Assembly (NCBI RefSeq): GCF_019890635.1
Contig: NZ_JAIOAB010000001.1
Span: 124,001 to 188,000 of the forward strand
DNA length: 64,000 nucleotides
Direction: 5' to 3'
Source of the DNA: Streptomyces sennicomposti
GTDB taxonomy: Bacteria; Actinomycetota; Actinomycetes; Streptomycetales; Streptomycetaceae
Shown here: positions 24,879-32,550 of the stretch, one piece after another
How the letters are laid out: each line of letters starts with the position of its first letter
Numbering within the stretch: the stretch's first letter is position 1
Made by a program: the position numbers and the translations under genes
The notes under the pieces: generated by a model
The model's input: only the letters and a program-made list of their open reading frames with translations
Database searches by the model: none
Told to the model about the DNA's origin: nothing

Positions 24879-26069
24879 TCAGGGGCGTACTTCGAGGAGG
24901 GGCACCAGCTGCTCGGCAGGGGTCATCGAGCCGTGGTTGCCGGCCATCGAGGACTCCTTCGGCTCCCGCTCGGAGGCGATGAGCAGCACGTCGTCGCGGG
25001 CGGCGGCGATCACGTCACCGAGCCGTTCGTACACGCGGTCGTCCACCCGCGGCCCGAACCAGCCGGCCGCCACCGCCTCGTCCCGGGAGGCGACCCAGAA
25101 CTGCTCGCCGAGCACCTCCCGCCAGCAGGTCAGCACATCGCCGGCGGCGCCGGGGACGGCGTACACGTGCCGGGCGCGGCCCTCGCCGCCGAGCAGGGCG
25201 ACGCCGGCGCGCAGCTCCCAGTCCTCGTCGAAGTCGATGCGGTGCTGCTCGTCGAACGGGATGTCGACCATGCCGTGGTCGGCGGTGACGTAGAGGGCGC
25301 TGCGCTCGGGCAGCTGTTCGGCCAGGCGCTGGACCAGCCGGTCGACGTGCATGAGCTGGCCGCGCCAGGTGTCGGAGTCCACTCCGTAGCGGTGGCCCGC
25401 GCCGTCGAGTTCGGAGTAGTACGTGTAGACGAGGGCGCGGTCGCCGGCGGCCAGCTGCTCGGCCGCGACATCCATGCGGTCCTCGCCGGTCAGCCGTCCC
25501 AGGAACGTTCCGCCGGTGAGGGCGACCTTGGTCAGCGGGGTGTTCTCGAAGGTCGGCGAGGACACCTGCGCGCTGTGCACGCCGGCCCGCTGGGCCAGCT
25601 GGAAGACGGTGGGGTACGGCTGCCAGGCGCGCGGATCGGTGTACGGCTGCCAGCGCAGCTGGTTCATCAGCTCGCCGGTGGCCGGATTGCGGACCGTGTA
25701 GCCGGGCAGGCCGTGGGCGCCCGGCGGCAGGCCGGTGCCGACGGAGGCGAGGGAGGTCGCGGTGGTGGCGGGGTAGCCGGCGGTGATCGGCCGGCCGGTG
25801 CCGCCGCGCGAGCTGTCCAGCAGGGAGGTCAGGAAGGGCGCCTCCCCGGGGTGCGCGCGCAGCTGCTCCCAGCCGAGCCCGTCGATCAGGAAGACACAGG
25901 CGCGGTCGGCCGGGGTCAGCTCGGGGATGGCGGCCGTCATGTCCGGTACGCCCATGCCCGCGGCCAGCGTGGGCAGCAGGTCGGCGAGGGAGCCGGAGCC
26001 GTACGCGGGGACGGGCGCGGAGGCGACGGCGAGCGGCTCGGGGTGGTCCCAGGCGGTGGACAGTGTCAT
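24879..26069 (-). CDS. alkaline-phosphatase-superfamily phosphodiesterase
   Basis: Nucleotide pyrophosphatase/phosphodiesterase-type enzyme, 396 aa. Metal-site motifs of the AlkP fold are in order: VFLIDGLGWEQL (first Asp), the nucleophile Thr in GYPATTATSLASV, YYSELDGAGHRYG, YVTADHGMVDIP, and AGNHGSMTPAEQ near the C-terminus. No signal peptide, so it is probably cytosolic. The ATG start shares one base with the stop of the DUF5998 gene (TGATG), a sign of translational coupling. Substrate unknown. Confidence 0.88.
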   Translation of the reverse strand: MTLSTAWDHPEPLAVASAPVPAYGSGSLADLLPTLAAGMGVPDMTAAIPELTPADRACVFLIDGLGWEQLRAHPGEAPFLTSLLDSSRGGTGRPITAGYPATTATSLASVGTGLPPGAHGLPGYTVRNPATGELMNQLRWQPYTDPRAWQPYPTVFQLAQRAGVHSAQVSSPTFENTPLTKVALTGGTFLGRLTGEDRMDVAAEQLAAGDRALVYTYYSELDGAGHRYGVDSDTWRGQLMHVDRLVQRLAEQLPERSALYVTADHGMVDIPFDEQHRIDFDEDWELRAGVALLGGEGRARHVYAVPGAAGDVLTCWREVLGEQFWVASRDEAVAAGWFGPRVDDRVYERLGDVIAAARDDVLLIASEREPKESSMAGNHGSMTPAEQLVPLLEVRP

Positions 26070-26656
26070 CAGCGGGTGACGTCCGCGGTGGCCTCGGAGA
26101 TGGCCTGGGCGAAGGCGAGGGCCTGGCGCACCGTCTCGGGGCCGTCGCCGGCCTCGCTGACGCGCAGGCTCAGGTCGTCGGCCGTGGAGTTGCCCGTGTA
26201 TCCGTGGTCGGCCTCGCAGTTGGGGTCGCCGCAGGCGGCGGGCTCCAGGTCGATGCGGGAGACGGCGCCCCAGCCGATGGTGAGGACCACCTCGCGGGGC
26301 AGGGTTCCCGGCGTGTACTGCTCGGGGTTGGCGACCATCCGGCTGACGACGACCGACGAGATCCGGTCGATCCTGACCGACTCGGTGGAGGTGGTGGCGT
26401 ACGGCGTCGGGGAGGTGGTGTCGGCGGCCTGCTCGTCGGTGTGGCTGACGATGAAGCGGTTGTCGGTGAGGACGAGCACCGTCACATGGCGGCGCACTTC
26501 GTTCTGGTCGAAGGTGGTCTCCTGGTGGACCAGGTACGACCGGATGGGCTCGCCGCCCACGGCGGCCTCCACCGCCTCGGCCACGAGAGCCGGGTAGTAG
26601 CCGCTGCGTTCGATCGCCGCCCGCAGCCCCTGGGTCGTCGTACTGGTCTTGGCCAT
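26069..26656 (-). CDS. DUF5998 family protein
   Basis: Conserved Streptomyces protein of 195 aa starting at ATG 26656 (MAKTSTTTQGLRAAIERSGY), with AGGA 8 bp upstream. It is mixed alpha/beta without membrane spans. A CGDPNCEADHGY motif near residue 145 could bind a metal. It is first in a coupled set with the phosphodiesterase and then tdk. Function unknown. Confidence 0.85.
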   Translation of the reverse strand: MAKTSTTTQGLRAAIERSGYYPALVAEAVEAAVGGEPIRSYLVHQETTFDQNEVRRHVTVLVLTDNRFIVSHTDEQAADTTSPTPYATTSTESVRIDRISSVVVSRMVANPEQYTPGTLPREVVLTIGWGAVSRIDLEPAACGDPNCEADHGYTGNSTADDLSLRVSEAGDGPETVRQALAFAQAISEATADVTR

Positions 26657-26717
26657 GCCGTCCATCCTACGGGGGCGCGGCGACTGCGAGGCACCGCTGC
26701 GCGCGGGACAAGCGCCG

Positions 26718-29573
26718 TCAGTACGCCGGGAGCGTGCGCGGTCCGAGATCGTCCCGCGCGGGCGGGGGCGCCAGGCGCACGCTGGCGCTGAGGACGCTCA
26801 CCCCGCGCGGGGCGACGACGGCCGGCTCCAGGGTGACGGCGACCACTTCCGGGTGGTCGTCCACGAGCCGCGACACGCGCAGCAGCAGTTCCTCCAGGGC
26901 GGGCGTGTCCACCGGTGCGGAGCCGCGCCAGCCGAACAGCAGGGGGGCCGTCCGGATCGAGCGGACCATGGAGGTCGCCTCCCGGCCGGTGACGGGGACG
27001 AGCCGGTGCGCCATGTCGTCGAGCAGCTGGGAGGCGGCGCCGGCGAGCCCGAAGGAGAGCACCGCGCCGGCCGCCGGGTCGATGACCGCCCGGACGACGG
27101 TGTCGACGCCGCGGGGCGCCATCGCCTGCACCACCGGCCGCAGTTCCTCCGGCTTGCCGAACAGTTCGGTCAGCTCGGCGTAGGCCCGGCGCAGTTGCTC
27201 CTCGTCGGCGAGGTCCAGGCGTACGCCGCCGAGGTCGGCGCGGTGGCGCAGATGCGGGGCGGTGGCCTTCAGGGCGACGGGGTAGCCGAGGCTGCGGGCG
27301 GCCTCGACGGCGGTGTCGGGGGTGGGCGCGGGCAGGGCCCGGCGGACGTGGACGCCGTAGCGGCCGAGCAGCTCGCAGGTCTCCTCGGGGCCGAGGGTGA
27401 GGCCCTGTCCGCGCGCGAGGAGGGTGCGGATCAGCTCGGCGGCACCCCGCTCGTCGATGTCGTCGTACTCGGGCACCTTGCCGGGATCGGCGGCCTCCCG
27501 CCGCCACTGCCCGTAGCGGACGGCTTCGGCGAGGGCGCGGACGGCGCGTTCGGCGGCGGGGTAGGCGGGGATGAGGCGCGGGCCGGCGGCGGGGCGGGGC
27601 GGGGCCGCGTCGGACGGCTGCGCCGGGGTGGCCTGCGGGGCGGCGGCCGTGGTGGAGGCGGTGAGGGCGCCGGGGCCGGTCGCGGGGTCGGCGGGGGCGG
27701 CCTGCGGGCCGGTGCTGGCCGCCGCGGACAGGGCCTCGGCCAGGCCGCCCAGCTCGACGTGGACCACCAGCACCGGCTTGCCCGGCGCCGCCTCGGCGGC
27801 CGACTGCAGCGCCGCGGCCAGGGCGGCGTCCTCGGTGGCGCCCTCGCCGAGGGCCGGTATGGCGGTGACGACCACCGCGTCGCTGGTCTCGTCGGCGAGC
27901 GCCTGCGCCAGCGCGGCCCGGAAGTCCTCGGCGGACGCGGCGGTGGTCAGGTCCCGGGGCGGCTGGGGGCGCAGCCCTTCGGCGAGGCACCGGTCGTACG
28001 TCAGGACGCCCAGGGACTCGGAGTTGCCGAGGATGGCCACCCGGGGTCCCGAGGGCAGCGGCTGGCGGGCGAGGAGCAGTCCGGTGTCCACCAGTTCGGT
28101 GATGGTGTCCACGCGGATCACGCCGGCCTGCCGCAGCAGGGCGGAGACCGTGGCGTGCGGCAGCCGGGTGGCCCGTACGGCGTGTCCCTGGGGGGCCGAT
28201 CCGGCGCCCTGCACGACGACGAGCGGTTTGGCGGCGGCCGTGCGCCGGGCGAGGCGGGTGAACTTGCGCGGGTTGCCGATGGACTCCAGGTACATCAGGG
28301 CGACGTCGGTGTCCGGGTCGTCGTACCAGTACTGGAGGACATCGTTGCCGGAGACGTCCGCGCGGTTGCCGGAGGAGACGAAGGTGGACACGCCGGTGGT
28401 GCCGGTGACGCCGCCGCCGCGCCGGTGCAGCCGGGAGAGCAGGGCGATGCCGATGGCGCCGGACTGCGCGAACATGCCGATGCGGCCGGGCCGGGGCATC
28501 TCGGGGGCGAGGGAGGCGTTGAGCCGGACGCCGGGCGAGGTGTTGACGATGCCGAAGGCGTTCGGGCCGATGATGCGCATCCCGTACGCGCGCGCGTGCC
28601 GCACCAGGGCGCGCTGGCGCTCGCGTCCCTCGGGGCCGCTCTCGGCGTACCCGGCGGAGATCACGACGAGGCCCTGCACCCCGTGCTCGCCGCACTCGGT
28701 GACGACCCCGGGGACGTGCTCGGCCGGCACCGCCACCACCGCGAGGTCGACCGGTCCGTCGATCTCCCGCACCGAGCGGTGGGCGGGCACCCCGGCGATC
28801 TCCGTGCGGCCGGCCTCGAAGGCGCGGTTGACGGCGTGGAGTCGGCCGGTGAACCCGCCGTCGCGGATGTGGTCGAGGATGCTGCGGCCCACTCCCCCGG
28901 GCGCGCGGCCCACGCCGACCACCGCGACCGAGCCGGGCACGAGCAGCCGGCGCACCGACCGCGCCTCGGCGCGCTGTTCCCGCGCGCGCTGCACGGCCAG
29001 CGAGCGGTCGGTGGGCTCGATGTCGAACTCCAGGCGTACGACGCCGTCCTCGAAGCTGCGCTTCTGGGTGTACCCGGCGTCCGTGAACACCTTGATCATC
29101 TTGGTGTTGGCGGGCAGCACCTCGGCGGTGAACCGGCGGATGCCGCGCTCGCGGGCGACGGCGGCGATGTGTTCGAGCAGTGCGGAGGCGACTCCGCGGC
29201 CCTGATGGGCGTCCTGCACCAGGAAGGCGACCTCGGCCTCGTCGGACGTGCCGGCGCCGGCGGGCTGCCCGGCGGCGCCGATCCGGTCGTAGCGGACGGT
29301 GGCGATGAACTCGCCGCCGATCGTGGCCGCGAGGCCGACCCGGTCCACGAAGTCGTGGTGGGTGAAGCGGTGGACGTCCTTGGCGGACAGGCGCGGGTAG
29401 GGCGCGAAGAAGCGGTAGTACTTGGACTCGTCCGACACCTGTTCGTAGAAGCTGACCAGCCGGTCGGCGTCCTCGGCGGTGATGGGCCGGATCCGCGCGG
29501 TGCCGCCGTCGCGGAGCACCACGTCGGCCTCCCAGTGGGCTGGATACTCGTGCCGGTCCGACGCGGTCTGCAT
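26718..29573 (-). CDS. GNAT acetyltransferase fused to acyl-CoA-synthetase (ADP-forming) domains
   Basis: Large Pat-type protein acetyltransferase, 951 aa from ATG 29573 (MQTASDRHEYPAHWEADVVL). The GNAT domain is N-terminal (about 25-180) with the acetyl-CoA loop QDAHQGRGVASALLEHIA. Next come a CoA-binding Rossmann domain (about 205-330, SVAVVGVGRAPGGVG), a succinyl-CoA-ligase-like domain (about 340-500) and an ATP-grasp domain at the C-terminus. The linker at about 600-650 is Ala/Pro-rich. The GNAT domain stands first here, as in other actinobacterial versions, whereas it is last in Salmonella Pat. Such proteins acetylate and silence acyl-CoA synthetases. Monocistronic. Confidence 0.9.
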   Translation of the reverse strand: MQTASDRHEYPAHWEADVVLRDGGTARIRPITAEDADRLVSFYEQVSDESKYYRFFAPYPRLSAKDVHRFTHHDFVDRVGLAATIGGEFIATVRYDRIGAAGQPAGAGTSDEAEVAFLVQDAHQGRGVASALLEHIAAVARERGIRRFTAEVLPANTKMIKVFTDAGYTQKRSFEDGVVRLEFDIEPTDRSLAVQRAREQRAEARSVRRLLVPGSVAVVGVGRAPGGVGRSILDHIRDGGFTGRLHAVNRAFEAGRTEIAGVPAHRSVREIDGPVDLAVVAVPAEHVPGVVTECGEHGVQGLVVISAGYAESGPEGRERQRALVRHARAYGMRIIGPNAFGIVNTSPGVRLNASLAPEMPRPGRIGMFAQSGAIGIALLSRLHRRGGGVTGTTGVSTFVSSGNRADVSGNDVLQYWYDDPDTDVALMYLESIGNPRKFTRLARRTAAAKPLVVVQGAGSAPQGHAVRATRLPHATVSALLRQAGVIRVDTITELVDTGLLLARQPLPSGPRVAILGNSESLGVLTYDRCLAEGLRPQPPRDLTTAASAEDFRAALAQALADETSDAVVVTAIPALGEGATEDAALAAALQSAAEAAPGKPVLVVHVELGGLAEALSAAASTGPQAAPADPATGPGALTASTTAAAPQATPAQPSDAAPPRPAAGPRLIPAYPAAERAVRALAEAVRYGQWRREAADPGKVPEYDDIDERGAAELIRTLLARGQGLTLGPEETCELLGRYGVHVRRALPAPTPDTAVEAARSLGYPVALKATAPHLRHRADLGGVRLDLADEEQLRRAYAELTELFGKPEELRPVVQAMAPRGVDTVVRAVIDPAAGAVLSFGLAGAASQLLDDMAHRLVPVTGREATSMVRSIRTAPLLFGWRGSAPVDTPALEELLLRVSRLVDDHPEVVAVTLEPAVVAPRGVSVLSASVRLAPPPARDDLGPRTLPAY

Positions 29574-29752
29574 GGGCCCCAGAGTACGGCTAGCCACCGA
29601 CAGCGGCGCGAGGCAGTCTGTGGGGACCACACCGGTGGGGACCCGCCGGCACCCGCCGGGACGCCTGCGAGCCGCCGCCGTCCGGGGCGCGGTCCGGCGT
29701 CCGGGCCCGGGGCGGTGACCGTGCCGCCCGGGCGGTCCTCCGGATGTGGGAA

Positions 29753-29768
29753 ACTGGTCTAGACAACC
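29753..29768. promoter_or_regulatory. DasR-responsive element (dre) upstream of ptsH
   Basis: ACTGGTCTAGACAACC matches 12 consecutive bases of the published DasR operator consensus ACTGGTCTAGACCACT-like sequence. It lies 26 bp before the ptsH start. DasR represses PTS genes and is released by N-acetylglucosamine-derived phosphosugars. Confidence 0.85.
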
Positions 29769-29793
29769 CGGTACACCTGAAGGGCAGCATCAC

Positions 29794-30075
29794 ATGGCTG
29801 AGCGCCGCGTCAACGTCGGCTGGGCCGAGGGTCTCCACGCCCGCCCCGCCTCCATCTTCGTCCGGGCCGCCACGGCCTCCGGCGTCCCCGTGACGATCGC
29901 CAAGGCCGATGGCGCGCCCGTCAACGCGGCCTCCATGCTGGCCGTCCTCGGCCTCGGCGCGCAGGGCGGCGAGGAGGTCGTCCTGGCCTCCGACGCCGAG
30001 GGTGCGGACGCCGCCCTGGACCGCCTGGCCAAGCTGGTCGCCGAGGGGCTCGAGGAACTTCCCGAGACGGTCTGA
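29794..30075 (+). CDS. ptsH: HPr phosphocarrier protein
   Basis: General PTS phosphocarrier, 93 aa, starting at ATG 29794 with GAAGGG 9 bp upstream. The phosphorylated His is in the motif GLHARPAS (about residue 15). The region equivalent to the HPr-kinase Ser site is NAASMLAVLGLGAQ. Full length for the family. It passes phosphate from enzyme I to sugar-specific IIA proteins. It is monocistronic, with a dre operator just upstream and a strong hairpin downstream, and no ptsI or crr beside it, as usual in Streptomyces. Confidence 0.95.
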   Translation: MAERRVNVGWAEGLHARPASIFVRAATASGVPVTIAKADGAPVNAASMLAVLGLGAQGGEEVVLASDAEGADAALDRLAKLVAEGLEELPETV

Positions 30076-30090
30076 TCCCGGGTCCGGCGG

Positions 30091-30125
30091 ATCACCTGGA
30101 TCACCTGGATCACCTGGATCACCTG
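30091..30125 (+). repeat. four 9-bp tandem repeats (ATCACCTGG)
   Basis: ATCACCTGG is repeated at 30091, 30100, 30109 and 30118 (the last copy lacks its final G). It lies just downstream of the ptsH stop and directly upstream of the terminator hairpin. Confidence 0.9.
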
Positions 30126-30136
30126 CCGGACCACAC

Positions 30137-30177
30137 GCCGAAGCCGCGCCGCCCTTCCCGGGCGGGGCGGCTTCGGC
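30137..30177 (+). terminator. ptsH terminator
   Basis: An 18-bp arm pair (GCCGAAGCCG...CCGCCC and its complement) with two internal mismatched positions and a 5-nt loop, followed by GTTTCC. A strong intrinsic terminator about 60 bp after the ptsH stop. Confidence 0.85.
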
Positions 30178-30474
30178 GTTTCCGGGGCCTCGGCGCTTCC
30201 GGACTCCGTAGCCGCCCCGGTCCGGTGCTCTCGGGATCCGGCGGGTCCGAGATCCGGCGTGTCCGGGTTTCTGCGCCCCCGGATTTCCGCGCGTCCGGGC
30301 CCCGGCGTTTTGAGGCAGGACGGACCGGGCGTCTCCGGTGGACGCGCTCAGCGTATTTCCGGGCAGCCCCGAAGAATCCGCCGCACCGCACTCGTACGGG
30401 AATTACGGAAACCCGGAAAAGGGCAGCGGTAATTCACCTCGGTCGGATATCCCTCTTTGTATACGGGCATCGTG
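30178..30474. other. gene-free stretch between ptsH and GntR gene
   Basis: About 300 bp between convergent genes. The first half is repetitive GC-rich sequence with scattered TCCGG motifs; the second half (30340-30470) is lower in GC. I see no gene, RNA or clear regulatory site. Confidence 0.4.
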
Positions 30475-31134
30475 TTAATGCCACGCGCCCGACATGTTTA
30501 CGGGATGTTGCGAAGTCCTCACGCGGCACCCGGCGGCCGTCCGCTCGGTGTGCGCGGCGGTCAGCGCACGCGCGCGTTCGCCGTCGCGGCGCGCCACGGC
30601 GTCCGCGATGGCGCCGTGCTCGGACCAGGCCGCGACGGGGTCGGCCGGGGTCTCCACCACGTACATCCAGGCGATCTTGTGCCGCAGCTGGGTCAGCGTC
30701 GCGGTCAGCGCCGGGCTGTCGCAGGCCTGCGCCAGCGTCTCGTGGAACCAGCCCCCGAGCGCCCGCAGTTCCTCGCCCGAGCCGCTCGCGGCCCGCTCCT
30801 GCCCCAGCCTGACCAGGCCGCGCAGCACCTTGAGGTGAGCCTGGGTGCGCCGCTCGGCGGCCCGGGCGGCGCACAGCGGCTCCAGCAGCCGGTGCATCTC
30901 CAGCAGGTCGGCGGCCTCCTGCCCGGTCGGCTCCGCCACGCACGCGCCCGCGTGCCGCCGCGTCACCACGAAGCCCTCCGCCTCCAGGGTGCGCAGCGCC
31001 TCGCGCACCGGGACGCGGGAGACGCCGTAGCGGCGGGCGAGGACTTCCTCGGTGAGCCGGCTGCCGCGCTCATGGACACCGGCGACGATGTCGTCCCTGA
31101 TCGCCGTGCACACCGAGTGCGCCGGAACACGCAT
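30475..31134 (-). CDS. GntR-family (FadR subfamily) transcriptional regulator
   Basis: Regulator of 219 aa, start at ATG 31134 (MRVPAHSVCTAIRDDIVAGV) with GGAGG 7 bp upstream. The N-terminal winged helix includes the typical EEVLARRYGVSRVPVREALRTLEAEGFVV. The C-terminal FCD all-helical ligand domain spans about 75-205. No adjacent metabolic gene identifies its ligand. A 10-bp palindrome lies in its upstream region, consistent with autoregulation. Confidence 0.9.
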   Translation of the reverse strand: MRVPAHSVCTAIRDDIVAGVHERGSRLTEEVLARRYGVSRVPVREALRTLEAEGFVVTRRHAGACVAEPTGQEAADLLEMHRLLEPLCAARAAERRTQAHLKVLRGLVRLGQERAASGSGEELRALGGWFHETLAQACDSPALTATLTQLRHKIAWMYVVETPADPVAAWSEHGAIADAVARRDGERARALTAAHTERTAAGCRVRTSQHPVNMSGAWH

Positions 31135-31207
31135 TCCCGACCTCCGCCCGAATCCCGCTGAAATCACCGTGCCGTGCCGGCGACGGACGACACCTGTTCC
31201 GTGACTC

Positions 31208-31217
31208 TATTGCAATA
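31208..31217. promoter_or_regulatory. 10-bp palindrome upstream of GntR gene
   Basis: TATTGCAATA is a perfect dyad about 75 bp before the GntR start in an A+T-richer spot that probably overlaps its promoter. It is a candidate autoregulatory operator. Confidence 0.4.
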
Positions 31218-31298
31218 CGCCGGGATTTCCGACGGGCAGCCGGGTTCCATGGGAAATTTTTGGACAAGCAAAATACCTCGGGCGGCCGGAAACGCCGA

Positions 31299-31323
31299 AA
31301 GCCCCGGCTCGGGGCCGGGGCTT
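31299..31323 (-). terminator. terminator of the M23 peptidase gene
   Basis: AAGCCCCGGC and GCCGGGGCTT form a perfect 10-bp stem with a 5-nt loop, 70 bp after the peptidase stop. On the minus strand TTTCGGCG follows. Confidence 0.75.
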
Positions 31324-31393
31324 CGTGGACCTTCGGTGGTCTTCCGCGCGCTTCCGCGCGCTTCCGCGCTCTTCGGCGGTCGTGGACCGATGG

Positions 31394-32152
31394 TCAGACG
31401 TTCACACCGTGCCGGCGCAGGTAGGCGACCGGGTCGACGTCGGAGCCGTAGTCCGGGGTGGTGCGGGCCTCGAAGTGGAGGTGCGGCCCGGTGACGTTGC
31501 CGGTCGCGCCGGACACGCCGATCTGCTGCCCCGCGACGACCTGCTGGCCCACCGTGACGCCGATGGACGACAGGTGGCCGTACTGCGTGTACATGCCGTC
31601 GGCCATCCGGATCACGATCTGGTTGCCGTACGCCCCGCCCCAGCCGGTCTCCACGACGGTGCCGACGCCGACCGCGTGCACGGTGGTGCCGCTCGCGGCG
31701 TGGAAGTCGACGCCGGTGTGGGAGCCGGAGGACCACAGGGAGCCGCCGGTCTTGTAGCCGGTGGAGACGTAGGAGCCGGAGATCGGCGGCACGAAGGTGT
31801 TCAGGCGCTTGCGCTCGGCCTCGCGGGCGGCGCGCTCCTTGGCCTCGCGCTCCTTCTTCGCCAGCGCGGCGGCCTTCTCGCGTGCGGCCTGCTCGGCCAG
31901 CTTCTGCTCCGCGGCGTGCTGCTGGGCGGCGGCCTGGGCGTCGATCCTGGCGGCGACGGTGTCACCGATGGTGATGACCGGGGTGAGGCCGGTGTCCTCG
32001 GGGGCCGGGGTCTCGGCGGCGAGCGCCGGAGCGGCGGCCAGGGTGCCGAGGACGCCGGTGGTGGTGAGGGCCGCGACGCCCGCCGCTCGGGCGGTGGTGC
32101 GGTGCATCCGGCTGGGCCGGCGGTGCTTCCCGGTGGCGCGCGTGAACGCCAT
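31394..32152 (-). CDS. M23-family peptidoglycan endopeptidase
   Basis: Secreted LytM/M23 zinc metallopeptidase, 252 aa from ATG 32152. A signal peptide covers about residues 1-45, including a long basic n-region and cleavage near APALAAE. A Lys/Ala/Glu-rich coiled coil spans about 70-115. The catalytic domain (about 125-252) shows zinc ligands in HTGVDF (HxxxD) and HLHF, with GHLSSIGV between. It probably cleaves cross-bridges during growth or spore germination. The leader carries a c-di-AMP riboswitch of the ydaO type, as in other Streptomyces cell-wall hydrolase genes. Confidence 0.93.
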   Translation of the reverse strand: MAFTRATGKHRRPSRMHRTTARAAGVAALTTTGVLGTLAAAPALAAETPAPEDTGLTPVITIGDTVAARIDAQAAAQQHAAEQKLAEQAAREKAAALAKKEREAKERAAREAERKRLNTFVPPISGSYVSTGYKTGGSLWSSGSHTGVDFHAASGTTVHAVGVGTVVETGWGGAYGNQIVIRMADGMYTQYGHLSSIGVTVGQQVVAGQQIGVSGATGNVTGPHLHFEARTTPDYGSDVDPVAYLRRHGVNV

Positions 32153-32171
32153 GCAGACGTGGGTCCTTTCC

Positions 32172-32345
32172 TTCCCTCTCGCCTACCGGGTTAGCTGACG
32201 GGTTCGGAGCAGGAAGGTCTCCTACGGACCCCCTCGCTGGCGCGCGGGCGTCCGATTCACCCCAGGGACTGCGTGGGTCCCCGGCTCCCCTGGCTCGCGC
32301 CGTACGGGGACTCGGCGATGACTGTCCGGTGCCGCGGGTGCGGCG
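32172..32345 (-). ncRNA. ydaO/yuaA-type c-di-AMP riboswitch
   Basis: On the minus strand, just upstream of the M23 peptidase ATG, conserved blocks of the ydaO class appear in order. GCCGAGTCCCCG is near the 5' end, GGGGTGAATCGGACGC follows, then a P stem region, and finally GAACCCGTCAGCTAACCCGG followed by TAGGCGAGAGGGAAGGAAAGG. The final block is the most distinctive signature of the class. High c-di-AMP is expected to reduce expression. The 3' boundary runs into the ribosome site; the 5' boundary is approximate. Confidence 0.92.
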
Positions 32346-32469
32346 CACTGCCCGACGAACAGCCGGACCGACGCTAGACGGGGCCGCTTTCAATTCCCAA
32401 ACGGATCCGGTGTTTTGTAGCGCAGGCCACAGGTCAGACGGGCAGCCTCTCCCGCAATTCGGACATGAC

Positions 32470-32503
32470 GGGGCCCTGGTGACGCTTCGGTCACCAGGGC
32501 CCC
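32470..32503 (-). terminator. terminator of the M16 protease operon
   Basis: A perfect 14-bp stem (GGGGCCCTGGTGAC and its complement) with a GCTTCG loop lies 48 bp after the stop of the second M16 gene. Confidence 0.85.
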
Positions 32504-32550
32504 ACGCGCACGCGTGCGCCGCTGCCGCCCCGCGCGGGCGGCGGATGCCG

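Noticed and set aside
26649..29762. Open frame of over 1000 codons on the plus strand, antisense to the GNAT/acyl-CoA-synthetase gene
   Set aside because: Gly/Ala/Val/His-rich antisense shadow without a recognisable motif; third-position GC supports only the minus-strand gene.
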